This document shows, piece after piece, positions 27,109 to 38,838 of a stretch of DNA of 64,000 nt. Both the position numbers and the translations under genes were made by a program. The notes under the pieces were generated by a model, which worked only from the letters and a program-made list of their open reading frames with translations, did no database searches and was not told the origin of the DNA. The stretch is taken from the NCBI RefSeq assembly GCF_019880365.1, contig NZ_CP082271.1, positions 1,178,001 to 1,242,000 on the forward strand. Reading direction: 5' to 3'. Within the stretch, counting starts at the first letter, position 1; every line of letters begins with the position of its first letter. Origin of the DNA: Pseudomonas sp. DNDY-54 (GTDB lineage Bacteria; Pseudomonadota; Gammaproteobacteria; Pseudomonadales; Pseudomonadaceae).

Positions 27109-28230
27109 GTGCATAACGTCGTCATCAGCGGTACCGGCCTTTACACCCCTGCCCAGAGCATTTCCAACGATGAGCTGGTTGAGTCTTTCAACACCTACTC
27201 ACGTCGTTTCAACGATGAGAATGCGACAGCGATCGAAGCGGGTGATGTCCAGCCAATGCCGGAATCCAGCTCGGCGTTCATCGAAAAGGCGTCCGGCATC
27301 AAGAGCCGCTTCGTCACTGACAAAGCCGGCATCCTGGATCCGGACCGCATGGTTCCTCGCATCCCGGAACGCAGCAACGACGAGTGGTCCATTCTCTGCG
27401 AGATGTCGGTCAAAGCCGCCCAGCAAGCGCTGGAGCGCGCCGGCAAGACAGCCGCCGATATCGATGGCGTAATCGTTGCCTGTTCCAATCTACAGCGCGC
27501 CTACCCGGCGGTTGCGATCGAAGTACAGGCCGCACTGGGCATCAAAGGCTTCGGTTTCGACATGAACGTGGCGTGCTCCTCGGCCACCTTCGGTATCCAG
27601 AATGCAGCCAACTCGGTTCAGCTGGGCCAGGCGCGGGCGATCCTGATGGTCAATCCGGAAATCTGTACAGGCCACATGAACTTCCGCGACCGTGACAGCC
27701 ACTTCATTTTCGGCGACGCGTGCACGGCGGTCATCGTCGAGCGCGCCGATCAGGCCACGTCTGCCCATCAGTGGGATATCGTCAGCACCCGGCTGGTTAC
27801 CGAATTTTCAAACAACATTCGCAACAACTTCGGCTTCCTCAACCGTACTGCCGAGGAATACATGACCAACCCGGACAAGCTGTTCGTCCAGGAAGGCCGC
27901 AAGGTATTCAAGGAAGTCTGCCCGATGGTGGCTGAGCTAATCGGTGAGCACCTGAAGGAAAATGATATTGAAGTCGGTCAGGTCAAGCGCTTCTGGTTGC
28001 ATCAGGCCAACCTGAACATGAATCATCTCATCGTGCGCAAGCTGCTCGGCCGTGACGCGAGCCCGGAGGAGGCGCCGGTGATTCTGGATACCTATGCGAA
28101 CACCAGTTCAGCCGGTTCGGTCATTGCGTTTCACAAGCATCAGGATGATCTGCCCAGCGGCAGCCTGGGCGTGCTCAGCTCTTTCGGCGCCGGTTACTCC
28201 ATAGGCAGCGTGATTCTGCGCAAGCACTGA
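27109..28230 (+). CDS. Beta-ketoacyl-ACP synthase III-like (FabH family)
   Basis: 373 residues from a GTG at 27109 (GAGAGGA at 6 bases), giving the expected start HNVVISGTGLYTP; an upstream in-frame ATG at 27079 lacks a ribosome-binding site. The thiolase-fold Cys lies in NVACSSATFG, the His in WLHQANLNM and the Asn in TYANTSSAG, so the Cys-His-Asn triad of KAS III is complete. It is longer than classical FabH (about 317 residues), with an insertion in the first 90 residues, as in the P. aeruginosa PA3286 type that uses medium-chain acyl-CoA to feed fatty-acid synthesis. That substrate is inferred from family resemblance. Confidence 0.85.
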   Translation: MHNVVISGTGLYTPAQSISNDELVESFNTYSRRFNDENATAIEAGDVQPMPESSSAFIEKASGIKSRFVTDKAGILDPDRMVPRIPERSNDEWSILCEMSVKAAQQALERAGKTAADIDGVIVACSNLQRAYPAVAIEVQAALGIKGFGFDMNVACSSATFGIQNAANSVQLGQARAILMVNPEICTGHMNFRDRDSHFIFGDACTAVIVERADQATSAHQWDIVSTRLVTEFSNNIRNNFGFLNRTAEEYMTNPDKLFVQEGRKVFKEVCPMVAELIGEHLKENDIEVGQVKRFWLHQANLNMNHLIVRKLLGRDASPEEAPVILDTYANTSSAGSVIAFHKHQDDLPSGSLGVLSSFGAGYSIGSVILRKH

Positions 28231-28250
28231 TCGCCGCGCGACGACAAAAG

Positions 28251-28274
28251 GGTGGACTTAGGTCCGCCTTTTTT
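28251..28274 (+). terminator. Rho-independent terminator after the FabH-like gene
   Basis: Stem GGTGGAC / GTCCGCC (one G-U pair), loop TTAG, then six T residues. Confidence 0.85.
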
Positions 28275-28487
28275 GTGCCTGTTTTTCACTCCGGAAGGCG
28301 CGGTGGGCGGCCAAAGCAGACGGAGGGCTTGTGCACTGCTGCGATAAGCGGCCGTCCTTTTAGTTCCTTGTGTAATAAAACCTTTATCGAACAGCCACTT
28401 GACTGACACACCGGCTGGCCAAGATTCCCGCAGCACAAAGAGCCAGCCTCCTGTGTTCACCAACGCTGACCTTTAAGGGGAATTTTG

Positions 28488-29792
28488 ATGATCCGTAAGC
28501 ACTTCGCCGGTTTCGCCGCCAGCGCCCTCGCTCTGGCCGTTTCCGCCCAGGCTTTCGCCGGCACCGTCACCACCGATGGCGCCGATATCATGATCAAGAC
28601 CAAGGGTGGTCTGGAAGTAGGAACGACGGACAAGGAGTTCTCTTTCAAGATCAACGGTCGTCTGCAAGCCGATGCCGACAGCTTCGATGGTTTCTACACC
28701 CAAAACGGTGAGCGTGCTGACGAGACCTATTTCCGCCGGGCACGTATCGAGATATCGGGTGTGGCCTTTACCGACTGGGGTTATACGTTCAACCGCAACT
28801 TCGGCGACAGCTCGAGCAGCTGGGATGAACTGGCGATCCACTACAACGGTTGGAAGCCCGTGCAACTATCGATAGGCCGCATCAACCCGACTTTCGGTCT
28901 GGAAGAAGCGGTCAGTTCCAAATGGATCACTGCGATCGAGCGGTCGGCCATGTATGACCTGGCGCCCTGGCTGAATAGCCATGAAGACGGCGAAGGCATC
29001 CGGTTGCGCGCAACGGCAGGCATGTTCCATGGTGAGATCGGTGGATACCGTCAGAGCGGAAACGAGGATGAAGATGGCCAGAACAACACCTCCTTCATCG
29101 CTCGTGGTGTGGTCGCGCCGATCGTTCAAGATGACCAAGTGCTGCACTTCGGCCTGAATTTCGCTACACGTGAGGTCGAAGCGGGCTTTGAAGAAGAAAT
29201 CGAATCGCGCCTGTCGGTCCGCGGCACCACCGAAGACGGCCCGAATGGTAACCGCGCATTGTTTGGTGGCGCCGCGCTTGACGGCACTGACCAGGCCTGG
29301 GGCCTCGAAGCGGCGTACATGATCGGCCCATTCTCCGTCCAGGGCGAGTACCTCACCCGCAACGCGGATGGCGACGCCGCGCTGAACGGCAATGACAACG
29401 ATCTGGAAGCCACCGGCTACAACGTCCAGCTCGCCTACACACTTACCGGTGAGTCACGCAGCTACAAGCTTGATGGCGGCAAGTTCGACAAGATCAAGCC
29501 CGAGAACAAGCAACTCGGCGCGTGGGAGGTCTTCTACCGTTACGACAACATCACGGTTGACGAAACGGCCATGTTGCCGGTTGGTGAAGGTGGCGCCGTG
29601 CCAGTGGCCGGCTTGACGGTCGACAGTGCCGAGGCCGCCGCGAAGACTCACACCATCGGCGTCAACTGGTATGCCAACGAGGCGGTAAAGATCTCCGCCA
29701 ACTACCTGAAGACCAGTGTGGATGACGTGGTCAACGCCAATGGCGACGACGACGGCGACGCCATTTCCCTGCGCGCCCAATACGTCTTCTAA
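28488..29792 (+). CDS. OprO/OprP-type porin
   Basis: 434 residues from the second start codon of TTGATG (ATG 28488), which has AAGGGG seven bases upstream. The signal peptide is MIRKHFAGFAASALALAVSAQAFA. The barrel includes the family-typical FSFKINGRLQADADSFDG strand, YFRRARIEISG, and GRINPTFGLEEAVSSKWITAIERSAM, and ends with a Phe (RAQYVF). OprP/OprO are phosphate- and polyphosphate-selective trimers; the lysine ladder cannot be verified here, so the ion specificity is not certain. A weak Pho-box-like pair lies upstream near 28371-28390, but it does not match well. Confidence 0.83.
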   Translation: MIRKHFAGFAASALALAVSAQAFAGTVTTDGADIMIKTKGGLEVGTTDKEFSFKINGRLQADADSFDGFYTQNGERADETYFRRARIEISGVAFTDWGYTFNRNFGDSSSSWDELAIHYNGWKPVQLSIGRINPTFGLEEAVSSKWITAIERSAMYDLAPWLNSHEDGEGIRLRATAGMFHGEIGGYRQSGNEDEDGQNNTSFIARGVVAPIVQDDQVLHFGLNFATREVEAGFEEEIESRLSVRGTTEDGPNGNRALFGGAALDGTDQAWGLEAAYMIGPFSVQGEYLTRNADGDAALNGNDNDLEATGYNVQLAYTLTGESRSYKLDGGKFDKIKPENKQLGAWEVFYRYDNITVDETAMLPVGEGGAVPVAGLTVDSAEAAAKTHTIGVNWYANEAVKISANYLKTSVDDVVNANGDDDGDAISLRAQYVF

Positions 29793-29823
29793 GCAACACC
29801 GCTACGCTCGCGATGCTCCTTAT

Positions 29824-29851
29824 AAAGCCCCATGTTTATGGGGCTTTTTTT
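29824..29851 (+). terminator. Rho-independent terminator after the porin gene
   Basis: Perfect stem AAAGCCCCAT / ATGGGGCTTT with a GTTT loop and a run of eight T residues. Confidence 0.92.
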
Positions 29852-29880
29852 CGTCCCGGTTACAGGCCAGACTGGCGCGC

Positions 29881-31008
29881 ATGCCTATTCAGACCCTGTC
29901 CCGCCTTGCCGATATCGATCCCGCTCGTTGGGATGCATTGCTTGCCGATAATCCTCAGCCATTTCTAAGGCACGCTTTCCTGTCCGCTTTGGAAGACAGC
30001 GGCAGCGTCGGGGGTCGCACCGGTTGGCGTCCGCATCATCAGGTCCTCAGTGATGCGCAGGGTGACGTGATCGCCGCGCTACCGCTGTACGGCAAGACCA
30101 ACTCCAACGGCGAGTACGTGTTTGATTGGGCCTGGGCCGACGCCTGTCATCGCGCCGGCATCGACTACTACCCCAAGCTGCTCTGCGCGGTGCCGTTCTC
30201 TCCAGTGACCGGCGCACGGCTACTCGGTGATCGCGAGGCGGCGGCGCGGTTGCTTGATCAGCTCACGGCCGAGCTTGACGCGCAAGGGCATTCCAGCCTG
30301 CACGTTAACTTCACCGAGCCGGACGCCGACGCCGTATTGCACGCGCGCGAAGGCTGGCTGGAGCGCATCGGTTGTCAGTTTCATTGGCACAACCGCGGCT
30401 ACCGTGATTTCCAGGATTTCCTTGACGCGCTGACGTCGCGCAAACGCAAGCAGCTGCGAAAGGAGCGCGAGCAGGTGGTGGGGCAGGGGATCGAATTCGA
30501 CTGGCGCGAAGGCCACCAGCTCAGCGAGGCAGAGTGGGATTTCGTCTATGCGTGCTATGCCAACACTTATCACGTGCGTGGCCAGGCGCCGTACCTCACG
30601 CGCAGCTTTTTCAGTTTGCTGGCCGAGCGTATGCCGGAAGCGATCCGCGTGGTGCTCGCCCGTCAGGGTGGCCGGTTAGTGGCGATGGCATTCAGCCTGA
30701 TGGACGCATGCGGGCTGTATGGCCGCTACTGGGGTTGCCTCGCCGAATTCGATCGGCTGCATTTCGAGACTTGCTTCTATCAGGGCATCGACCAAGCAAT
30801 TGCCGCGGGCTTGCCTCGGTTTGATGCCGGTGCGCAGGGCGAACACAAGCTGATCCGGGGCTTCGAACCGGTGATCACGCGCTCCTGGCACTACCTGGAG
30901 CATCCAGGGTTGCGTGCTGCGGTCAGCGACTTTCTCCAGCAGGAGCGGGCGGGCGTGCTGCGCTATGCCGAGGCGGCGTGCGACGCACTGCCCTACCGGC
31001 AGGCCTGA
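29881..31008 (+). CDS. GNAT-superfamily protein (DUF482/FemAB-like)
   Basis: 375 residues from the ATG at 29881. Landmarks of this COG3146 group are LLADNPQPFLRHAFLSALEDSGSVG, GWRPHHQVL, YVFDWAWADACHRAGIDYYPKLLCAVPFSPVTGARLL, and later FDAGAQGEHKLIRGFEP. The fold is a double GNAT related to FemAB peptidyltransferases; the acceptor is unknown. It ends one base before the convergent metR stop codon, so the two transcripts must overlap. Confidence 0.83.
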   Translation: MPIQTLSRLADIDPARWDALLADNPQPFLRHAFLSALEDSGSVGGRTGWRPHHQVLSDAQGDVIAALPLYGKTNSNGEYVFDWAWADACHRAGIDYYPKLLCAVPFSPVTGARLLGDREAAARLLDQLTAELDAQGHSSLHVNFTEPDADAVLHAREGWLERIGCQFHWHNRGYRDFQDFLDALTSRKRKQLRKEREQVVGQGIEFDWREGHQLSEAEWDFVYACYANTYHVRGQAPYLTRSFFSLLAERMPEAIRVVLARQGGRLVAMAFSLMDACGLYGRYWGCLAEFDRLHFETCFYQGIDQAIAAGLPRFDAGAQGEHKLIRGFEPVITRSWHYLEHPGLRAAVSDFLQQERAGVLRYAEAACDALPYRQA

Positions 31009-31009
31009 G

Positions 31010-31936
31010 TCATTTCGCTTTCGACGCTGCGCTGACGCCTTCGAGCGTAGCAAACGAGGTGTCTTTGGCGGTCAGCAAAAAGTCGCGCATGAAGGGCGAA
31101 TCCAGCATGTCGGCCCGAATGCCGGCAAACAACGTCGCGAACAGGCCTTTCTCGCCGAGCCGTTTGGCAGTGACGTAGCCGCGCGTGCTGTATTCATGCA
31201 GTGCCCAGTTCGGCACGCAGCACACGCCGCGACCGGAGGCCACCAACTGCATCATCATCACGGTAAGTTCCGAGGTACGAACCTGCGCGGGTTCGATGTC
31301 GGCGGGCTCAAGGAAACGGGTGAAAATATCGAGGCGGTCGCGCTCTACCGGGTAGGTGATCAGGGTTTCGCTGCTCAAGTCTTCGGCCCGCACGTAAGGC
31401 CGGTTCGCCAGTGGGTGCTGATTTGCGACGGCCAGCAGCGCTTCGTAGGTGAACAGCGGCACATAGGTGATGCCGGGCAGCTCGACCGGATCGGAGGTGA
31501 CAACCAAGTCCAGATCTCCCCTGGCCAAAGCCGGCAGCGGTGCGAAGGAAAACCCCGACGCCAGGTCCAGTTCGACTTCCGGCCAGGCATCGCGGAACTG
31601 ATCGATAGTCGGCATCAGCCACTGAAAGCAACTGTGGCACTCGATCGCCATGTGCAGGCGTCCGGCAGTACCACCGGCCAGCCTGGCGAGGTCGCGTTCA
31701 GCGCTGCGCAGTTGCGGCAGCACGCTGTCCGCCAGCTGTAGCAGGCGTAAACCGGCACTGGTGAAGCGAACCGGGCGGGTCTTGCGCACGAAGAGCTGGA
31801 CGCCCAGGCGTTCCTCCAGCTCCTTGAACTGGTGCGACAGGGCGGACTGAGTGAGATGCAAGCGTTCGGCGGCTTCGACGAGGCTGTCAGTTTCGCGCAG
31901 CGCATGAAGGGTTTTCAGGTGACGAATTTCCAGCAT
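31010..31936 (-). CDS. metR: LysR-type regulator MetR
   Basis: 308 residues: N-terminal winged HTH (SLVEAAERLHLTQSALSHQFKELEERLG) and a periplasmic-binding-like effector domain with MAIECHSCFQWLMPTIDQF, a motif I associate with MetR. MetR activates methionine genes with homocysteine as effector. The metE gene lies beyond exoD, and two TGAA-N5-TTCA-like sites precede metE, which fits. Placed here with good but not complete certainty because other LysR proteins share this layout. Confidence 0.85.
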   Translation of the reverse strand: MLEIRHLKTLHALRETDSLVEAAERLHLTQSALSHQFKELEERLGVQLFVRKTRPVRFTSAGLRLLQLADSVLPQLRSAERDLARLAGGTAGRLHMAIECHSCFQWLMPTIDQFRDAWPEVELDLASGFSFAPLPALARGDLDLVVTSDPVELPGITYVPLFTYEALLAVANQHPLANRPYVRAEDLSSETLITYPVERDRLDIFTRFLEPADIEPAQVRTSELTVMMMQLVASGRGVCCVPNWALHEYSTRGYVTAKRLGEKGLFATLFAGIRADMLDSPFMRDFLLTAKDTSFATLEGVSAASKAK

Positions 31937-32101
31937 GCGGCGGACTTCCTGCTGCTTCGGTTAACAAGGCGGGATTTCGAGTGCTGCCAAAGAGATCGGC
32001 GTCTTGAACATCGCTCATTGTGATGGCCAAGTGTGTCCCAGCGAGATGCCCGTTGTCGAATCGTCGAAGCAGATGTGTAAGTCAGCCACTGCACCCGCGT
32101 A

Positions 32102-32692
32102 TCACATCCAGATACGACTCAGCAGATAGGCCAGGGCGCACAGAGCCAGAAAGGCTATGAGCACCCATGCACCGTCGCGCGCCATCATGCCCAATCCGAG
32201 ACAGCTCAGCGCCGCGCCGGCGAGGGAGTTGCCGAACGGGATCAGTTCCAGCGGTGGCATCGTCGCGGCAATCAGTACACATACCAGCGCGTTGACGTAC
32301 ACCGCGACGCCCTCTGTGAGGAATGTCAGCCGATGTCGCAGCAGGCGATCGATCTGTTTGGCCGGACGCTTGAGGAAGGCTAGGGCGCGACGGTATTTGC
32401 TGCGTGACACGCAGCGCTGAAGCAGCCAGCGAGGCAACCAGAAGTGATTACGTCCGATCAGCAACTGAAGCGCGATCAGCCCCACCATCACGGCAAAGAA
32501 CGTCGGCAAGCCGGGGATGCCCGACAGTGGCGAGAAAACAAGCAAGCCCGGTACCAGCAGCAGCGCGCCGAAGCTGCGGTAGCCTGTCGCTTCAAGCATG
32601 TCGTCAATGGTAACGGGGCCGTCGGGTTCGCCTGCGTGTCCAAGCTGGTCGAGAAGCGACCTGAGATTCTGCGGCTGTTGCTCACCTATCAT
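32102..32692 (-). CDS. ExoD-family inner-membrane protein
   Basis: 196 residues from the ATG at 32692 (GGGGAA upstream). It has the ExoD signature GYRSFGALLLVPGLLVFSPLSGIPGLPTFFAVMVGLIALQLLIGR and three to four membrane segments, followed by PFGNSLAGAALSCLGLGMMARDG. ExoD was named for exopolysaccharide and alkali tolerance effects in rhizobia; the molecular role is unknown. It lies between metR and metE on the metR strand. A 10-bp hairpin sits just before its ribosome-binding site (32705-32736). Confidence 0.85.
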   Translation of the reverse strand: MIGEQQPQNLRSLLDQLGHAGEPDGPVTIDDMLEATGYRSFGALLLVPGLLVFSPLSGIPGLPTFFAVMVGLIALQLLIGRNHFWLPRWLLQRCVSRSKYRRALAFLKRPAKQIDRLLRHRLTFLTEGVAVYVNALVCVLIAATMPPLELIPFGNSLAGAALSCLGLGMMARDGAWVLIAFLALCALAYLLSRIWM

Positions 32693-32704
32693 CCGTTGTT
32701 CCCC

Positions 32705-32736
32705 GCTGCGTCTGATAGTTAGAGAACAGACGCAGC
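32705..32736. promoter_or_regulatory. Perfect hairpin in front of the exoD ribosome-binding site
   Basis: GCTGCGTCTG (32705-32714) and CAGACGCAGC (32727-32736) form a 10-bp stem with a 12-nt loop. On the minus strand it ends directly before the GGGGAA ribosome-binding site of exoD. An mRNA leader structure or a dyad operator are both possible. Confidence 0.4.
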
Positions 32737-32749
32737 AAAAGGTCCAACA

Positions 32750-32793
32750 TGAATAGATTTGATAGCTAAGACAAATAACATGAGGTTGTCTCA
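32750..32793 (+). promoter_or_regulatory. Two MetR-type boxes upstream of metE
   Basis: TGAGGTTGTCTCA at 32781-32793 fits the TGAA-N5-TTCA MetR consensus with a symmetric A-to-G/T-to-C change, so dyad symmetry is kept. TGAATAGATTTGA at 32750-32762 fits with one mismatch. The boxes start 31 bp apart, about three helical turns, and lie 57-100 bp before the metE ATG. Confidence 0.6.
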
Positions 32794-32849
32794 CTCGGCG
32801 ATGGCCCCGACAATCTACCAATCAAAAGCGAAACGAATTGGAGATTGTT

Positions 32850-35150
32850 ATGGCTGTCGCTCATTCCCTGGGGTTTCCGCGCATCGGCGCCGACCGTGAA
32901 CTGAAAAAGGCACTCGAAGCGTACTGGAAGGGCGACTTGAGCGAGGATGAGCTCCGGCAGATCGGACGCCAGCTGCGCGCCGCGCATTGGCAGCTACAAG
33001 CTGACGCCGGCATTGATCTACTGCCGGTGGGAGATTTCGCCTGGTACGACCAAGTACTGACACACTCGTTGATGTTCGGAGTGGTTCCCGAACGGTTCCG
33101 CCCCGAGGATGGCGTACCCACCCTGGATACCCTGTTCGCCATGGCGCGCGGGGTCACTAAAGGTTGCTGTGGCGGCGCGCAGGCGCAGGAGATGACCAAG
33201 TGGTTCGATACGAACTATCACTATCTCGTCCCCGAGTTCACCGCGGATCAGCAATTCGGGCTGTTCTGGACGCAGCTGTTTGAGGAGGTCGAGGAAGCGC
33301 GAGCGCTGGGGCATGCGGTCAAACCGGTACTGATTGGCCCGCTGACCTACCTCTGGCAAGGCAAAGCCAAGGGCGAGGCCTTCGACAAGCTGGAGCTGCT
33401 CGACCGGCTACTGCCAGTCTATGGTGAGGTGCTCGAGCGACTGGCGGCGCAGGGCGTCGAATGGGTACAGATTGACGAGCCGATTCTGGTACTGGATCTG
33501 CCTCAGGACTGGAAGAATGCCTTCGAGCGCGCCTACAACCTGTTACAGCGTGCGCCGTTGAAGAAGCTGGTCGCGACCTACTTTGGCGGTCTGGAAGACA
33601 ATCTGGGCCTGGCCGTCTCGTTGCCAGTGGATGGTTTGCACATCGATTTGGTACGCGCGCCGGAGCAGTACCCGGTCATTCTCGATCGACTGCCGGCCTA
33701 TAAGGTCCTTTCGCTTGGCATGGTGGACGGCCGCAACGTCTGGCGCTGCGACCTGGACCGCGCCGTGAACGTGCTGCGTCATGCTGCCGAGCGGCTCGGC
33801 GAGCGGTTATGGTTGGCGCCTTCCTGTTCGCTGTTGCATACACCCGTCGACCTGGCGAGAGAGGATCGGCTGGATGCTGAGCTCAAAAGCTGGCTCGCCT
33901 TTGCCGTACAGAAGTGTGCAGAAGTCTCGATACTGACGCGCGCGCTGAACGTTCCGGACGATGAACAGGTACAGGATGTGTTGCGTGCTAGCCGTGCGGT
34001 ACAGGCTGCTCGCTCGCGATCGCCGCGTATCCACAAACCCGAAGTGCAGGCGCGTTTGGCTGCAATCGAGCCGCGCCATAGTCACCGTCAGTCACCCTTT
34101 GCTGAGCGAATCGACAAGCAGCGCGCGCGGCTCGATCTCCCGAGGTTCCCGACCACGACCATTGGCTCCTTTCCCCAGACGCCGGGCATCCGCCTGGCGC
34201 GTCAGGCCTTCAAGCAAGGTCAGCTCGCGCTGAGTGATTACACCGAGGCGATGCAGGCGGAAATCCGTCATGCGGTGGCGGTACAGGAGCAGCTGGGCCT
34301 GGACGTGCTGGTGCACGGCGAGGCCGAGCGTAACGATATGGTGGAGTATTTTGCCGAGCAGCTCGACGGTTACGCGTTCACACGTTTTGGCTGGGTGCAG
34401 AGCTACGGCTCGCGCTGCGTCAAGCCGGCGATCATCTATGGTGACCTGAGCCGTCCGGCACCGATGACGGTGGAGTGGATTCGTTACGCTCAGCAGCAAA
34501 CCAAGAAAGTCATGAAGGGCATGCTGACCGGTCCGGTGACCATGCTGATGTGGTCATTCACACGCGACGATCTCAGTCGTGAGCAGCAGGCCCGGCAGCT
34601 GGCGTTGGCGATCCGCGACGAGGTCTGCGATCTCGAGGCGGCGGGCATCAGAATCGTACAGATCGACGAGGCGGCGTTTCGCGAAGGTCTTCCGTTGCGC
34701 CGGGCTCAGTGGCAAGGCTACCTCGACTGGGCAGTTGAGGCGTTTCGTCTGAGTGCCAGCGGTGTGCGTGACGAAACGCAGATCCACACCCACATGTGTT
34801 ACAGCGAGTTCAACGATGTGATCAAGTCGATCGCCGCGATGGATGCCGACGTCATCACCATCGAAACGTCGCGTTCGCAGATGGAGCTGCTTGAAGCGTT
34901 CCGCGCGTTTGACTATCCCAACGACATTGGCCCGGGCGTGTATGACATCCATTCGCCGCGGGTGCCGGATACCGGTGAGATGGTTCAGTTGCTGGAAAAG
35001 GCTTGCGAGCGTATCCCGGCCGAGCGGCTCTGGGTCAATCCGGACTGCGGCTTGAAAACCCGCAGCTGGCCGGAGACCGAGGCGGCGCTGGTTAATATGG
35101 TTGCTGCCGCGCGGCAGCTACGTACCGCACAGCGAGCAAAGGTGGCCTGA
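32850..35150 (+). CDS. metE: Cobalamin-independent methionine synthase
   Basis: 766 residues from the ATG at 32850 (GGAG six bases upstream), normal for MetE. It transfers the methyl group of 5-methyltetrahydropteroyl-triglutamate to homocysteine in the cytoplasm. The N-terminal barrel starts [25 protein letters not shown]. The catalytic C-terminal barrel has [10 protein letters not shown], the zinc ligands HTHMCYSEF (His, Cys), a Glu in [14 protein letters not shown] and the last Cys in [11 protein letters not shown]. Control by the nearby MetR is suggested by the boxes in its promoter. Confidence 0.96.
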   Translation: MAVAHSLGFPRIGADRELKKALEAYWKGDLSEDELRQIGRQLRAAHWQLQADAGIDLLPVGDFAWYDQVLTHSLMFGVVPERFRPEDGVPTLDTLFAMARGVTKGCCGGAQAQEMTKWFDTNYHYLVPEFTADQQFGLFWTQLFEEVEEARALGHAVKPVLIGPLTYLWQGKAKGEAFDKLELLDRLLPVYGEVLERLAAQGVEWVQIDEPILVLDLPQDWKNAFERAYNLLQRAPLKKLVATYFGGLEDNLGLAVSLPVDGLHIDLVRAPEQYPVILDRLPAYKVLSLGMVDGRNVWRCDLDRAVNVLRHAAERLGERLWLAPSCSLLHTPVDLAREDRLDAELKSWLAFAVQKCAEVSILTRALNVPDDEQVQDVLRASRAVQAARSRSPRIHKPEVQARLAAIEPRHSHRQSPFAERIDKQRARLDLPRFPTTTIGSFPQTPGIRLARQAFKQGQLALSDYTEAMQAEIRHAVAVQEQLGLDVLVHGEAERNDMVEYFAEQLDGYAFTRFGWVQSYGSRCVKPAIIYGDLSRPAPMTVEWIRYAQQQTKKVMKGMLTGPVTMLMWSFTRDDLSREQQARQLALAIRDEVCDLEAAGIRIVQIDEAAFREGLPLRRAQWQGYLDWAVEAFRLSASGVRDETQIHTHMCYSEFNDVIKSIAAMDADVITIETSRSQMELLEAFRAFDYPNDIGPGVYDIHSPRVPDTGEMVQLLEKACERIPAERLWVNPDCGLKTRSWPETEAALVNMVAAARQLRTAQRAKVA

Positions 35151-35191
35151 GTCGCCTCTCGGAGTCGTGCATTACGCCAAGCAAAACATGC

Positions 35192-35224
35192 CAGCCCGCA
35201 CCCCGTGCGGGCTGTCTTGTTTTT
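35192..35224 (+). terminator. Rho-independent terminator after metE
   Basis: Perfect 10-bp stem CAGCCCGCAC / GTGCGGGCTG, loop CCC, followed by TCTTGTTTTT. Confidence 0.9.
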
Positions 35225-35263
35225 GGCTACTGTAGCGGTCTCATTCCCGCGATCCGTTCTGTC

Positions 35264-35734
35264 ATGACCCCTGCCATCGATCTGCTGAAAAAGGCCAAGG
35301 CCGAGCATCACATCCACAGCTACGAGCACGACCCGAAGTCCGCCTCTTACGGACTGGAAGCGGCCGAGAAACTTGGCCTTGAGCCCGCGCGGGTATTTAA
35401 AACGTTGTTGGCCTGCAGCGAAAAGAACGAGTTGCTGGTGGCGGTGGTGCCGGTCGCCGGGAGCCTCGATCTGAAAGCGCTGGCGCAAGCGGCCAAGGTG
35501 AAGAAGGTCGACATGGCTGATCCGATGGCAGCGCAGCGCGCAACGGGTTATCTGGTGGGCGGTATCAGCCCGCTGGGCCAGAAGAAGCGGTTGCGGACGT
35601 TCATTGACAGCTCGGCACAGACGCAGCCGAGCATCTATGTCAGCGCGGGGCGCAGAGGGCTCGAGGTGGAGTTGGCAGCGCAGGCGCTGGCCGAGCATAC
35701 CGGAGGATGCTTCGCATCGATCGGGCGGCCTTGA
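35264..35734 (+). CDS. ybaK: Cys-tRNA(Pro) deacylase YbaK
   Basis: 156 residues, the normal length. It belongs to the INS-superfamily of trans-editing factors that hydrolyse Cys wrongly attached to tRNA-Pro. Signature parts: [34 protein letters not shown], with the catalytic Lys in RVFKTL, then [18 protein letters not shown] and FIDSS. It is convergent with mltF. Confidence 0.92.
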   Translation: MTPAIDLLKKAKAEHHIHSYEHDPKSASYGLEAAEKLGLEPARVFKTLLACSEKNELLVAVVPVAGSLDLKALAQAAKVKKVDMADPMAAQRATGYLVGGISPLGQKKRLRTFIDSSAQTQPSIYVSAGRRGLEVELAAQALAEHTGGCFASIGRP

Positions 35735-35750
35735 CCTTCGCAAAGATGAG

Positions 35751-37777
<2,027 letters not shown>

Positions 37778-37844
37778 ACGGGTAGGCTGCCTCATCGCGC
37801 GCGAGTAAGCTGCTGGTCCCCCTAAACGTACGGCGGAGCCTGCA

Positions 37845-38783
37845 ATGCACGAGATCATTCTGCACCACTATCCCACTTCTCCCTTCGCCGAAAAGGCGCG
37901 TCTGATGCTGGGTTTCAAGCAGCTGTCCTGGCGTTCTGTGGCCATTCCGCCGGTCATGCCCAAGCCAGATCTCACTGCGCTGACCGGTGGATATCGGCGC
38001 ACGCCGGTGTTGCAGATCGGTGCCGATGTGTACTGCGATACTGCGCTGATGGCCCGACGCCTCGAGGCCGAGAAAAGCACACCGGCGTTGTTTCCGGAGG
38101 GCCAGGAATTCGTCGCTGCGACGTTGGCGCAGTGGGCGGATTCAGTGCTGTTTCTGCATGCGGTGAGCCTGGTCTTCCAGCCCGAGTCCATGGCGGCTCG
38201 GTTCGCTCAAGTGCCCAAGGAATTCGTGCAAGTGTTCAGCAAGGATCGCGCGGCGTTGTTTAGCGGCGGATCCGTGGCTCGCATCCCACTGGAGCAGGCC
38301 AAGAGCCAATGGCCGGTGCTGATGGCGCGGCTGCAGCAGCAACTGGCACGTGAGGAGGGCGAGTTTCTGTTAGGCGGCGCGCCCTGCGTGGCCGACTTTG
38401 CGGTCGCCCATTGCCTGTGGTTCCTCAAGGGCACACCGGTCACCGCACCGCTGGTCGACGATTATCCAGAAATCGCTGCCTGGCTGGGCAAGGTACTGGG
38501 TGTCGGCCATGGCGCTTACAGCGAGCTGTCGGCTGCAGACGCGCTGGCTGCCTCGCGCGCGACCACGCCGGCCGCGTTACCGGACGAAGCGTTCTTCGAC
38601 CCCAACGGTTTTCAGGCTGGCCAGCGGGTCACCATTTCGGCGGTGGACTACGGCACGGACCCAGTGGAAGGCGAACTCGTGTTTGCGGGCGTTGAAGAGC
38701 TTATCGTGCGTCGAGAAGACGATCGCGCCGGCCTGGTCCACGTGCATTTCCCACGCATCGGCTATCGCATCGACGCGCTTTGA
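37845..38783 (+). CDS. Glutathione S-transferase-like protein with C-terminal beta extension
   Basis: 312 residues. The N-terminal thioredoxin fold (HHYPTSPFAEKARLMLGFKQLSW, RRTPVLQIGADVYCDTALMARRLE) has Ser-Pro-Phe-Ala where many GSTs have a Cys motif. The helical GST_C domain contains LGGAPCVADFAVAHCLWFL. Residues from about 235 onward add an extra domain (FQAGQRVTISAVDYGTDPVEGELVFAG, VHVHFPRIGYRI), about 75 residues of predicted beta strand that standard GSTs lack. Function unknown. Confidence 0.83.
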   Translation: MHEIILHHYPTSPFAEKARLMLGFKQLSWRSVAIPPVMPKPDLTALTGGYRRTPVLQIGADVYCDTALMARRLEAEKSTPALFPEGQEFVAATLAQWADSVLFLHAVSLVFQPESMAARFAQVPKEFVQVFSKDRAALFSGGSVARIPLEQAKSQWPVLMARLQQQLAREEGEFLLGGAPCVADFAVAHCLWFLKGTPVTAPLVDDYPEIAAWLGKVLGVGHGAYSELSAADALAASRATTPAALPDEAFFDPNGFQAGQRVTISAVDYGTDPVEGELVFAGVEELIVRREDDRAGLVHVHFPRIGYRIDAL

Positions 38784-38793
38784 TGCATAAGCC

Positions 38794-38824
38794 CTCGCGG
38801 CTCGGCCCATCGCCGAGCCGCGAG
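38794..38824. terminator. Hairpin between convergent GST and uppP genes
   Basis: Perfect 12-bp stem CTCGCGGCTCGG / CCGAGCCGCGAG with a 7-nt loop. It sits between two converging stop codons and could stop or protect both transcripts, but has no T-run. Confidence 0.55.
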
Positions 38825-38838
38825 TAGCTCGGGCACGT

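Noticed and set aside
28371..28390. Pho box upstream of the OprO/P-like porin
   Set aside because: TGTAAT-AAAA-CCTTTAT matches the paired CTGTCAT pattern at too few positions (5 of 7 and 4 of 7) to claim it.
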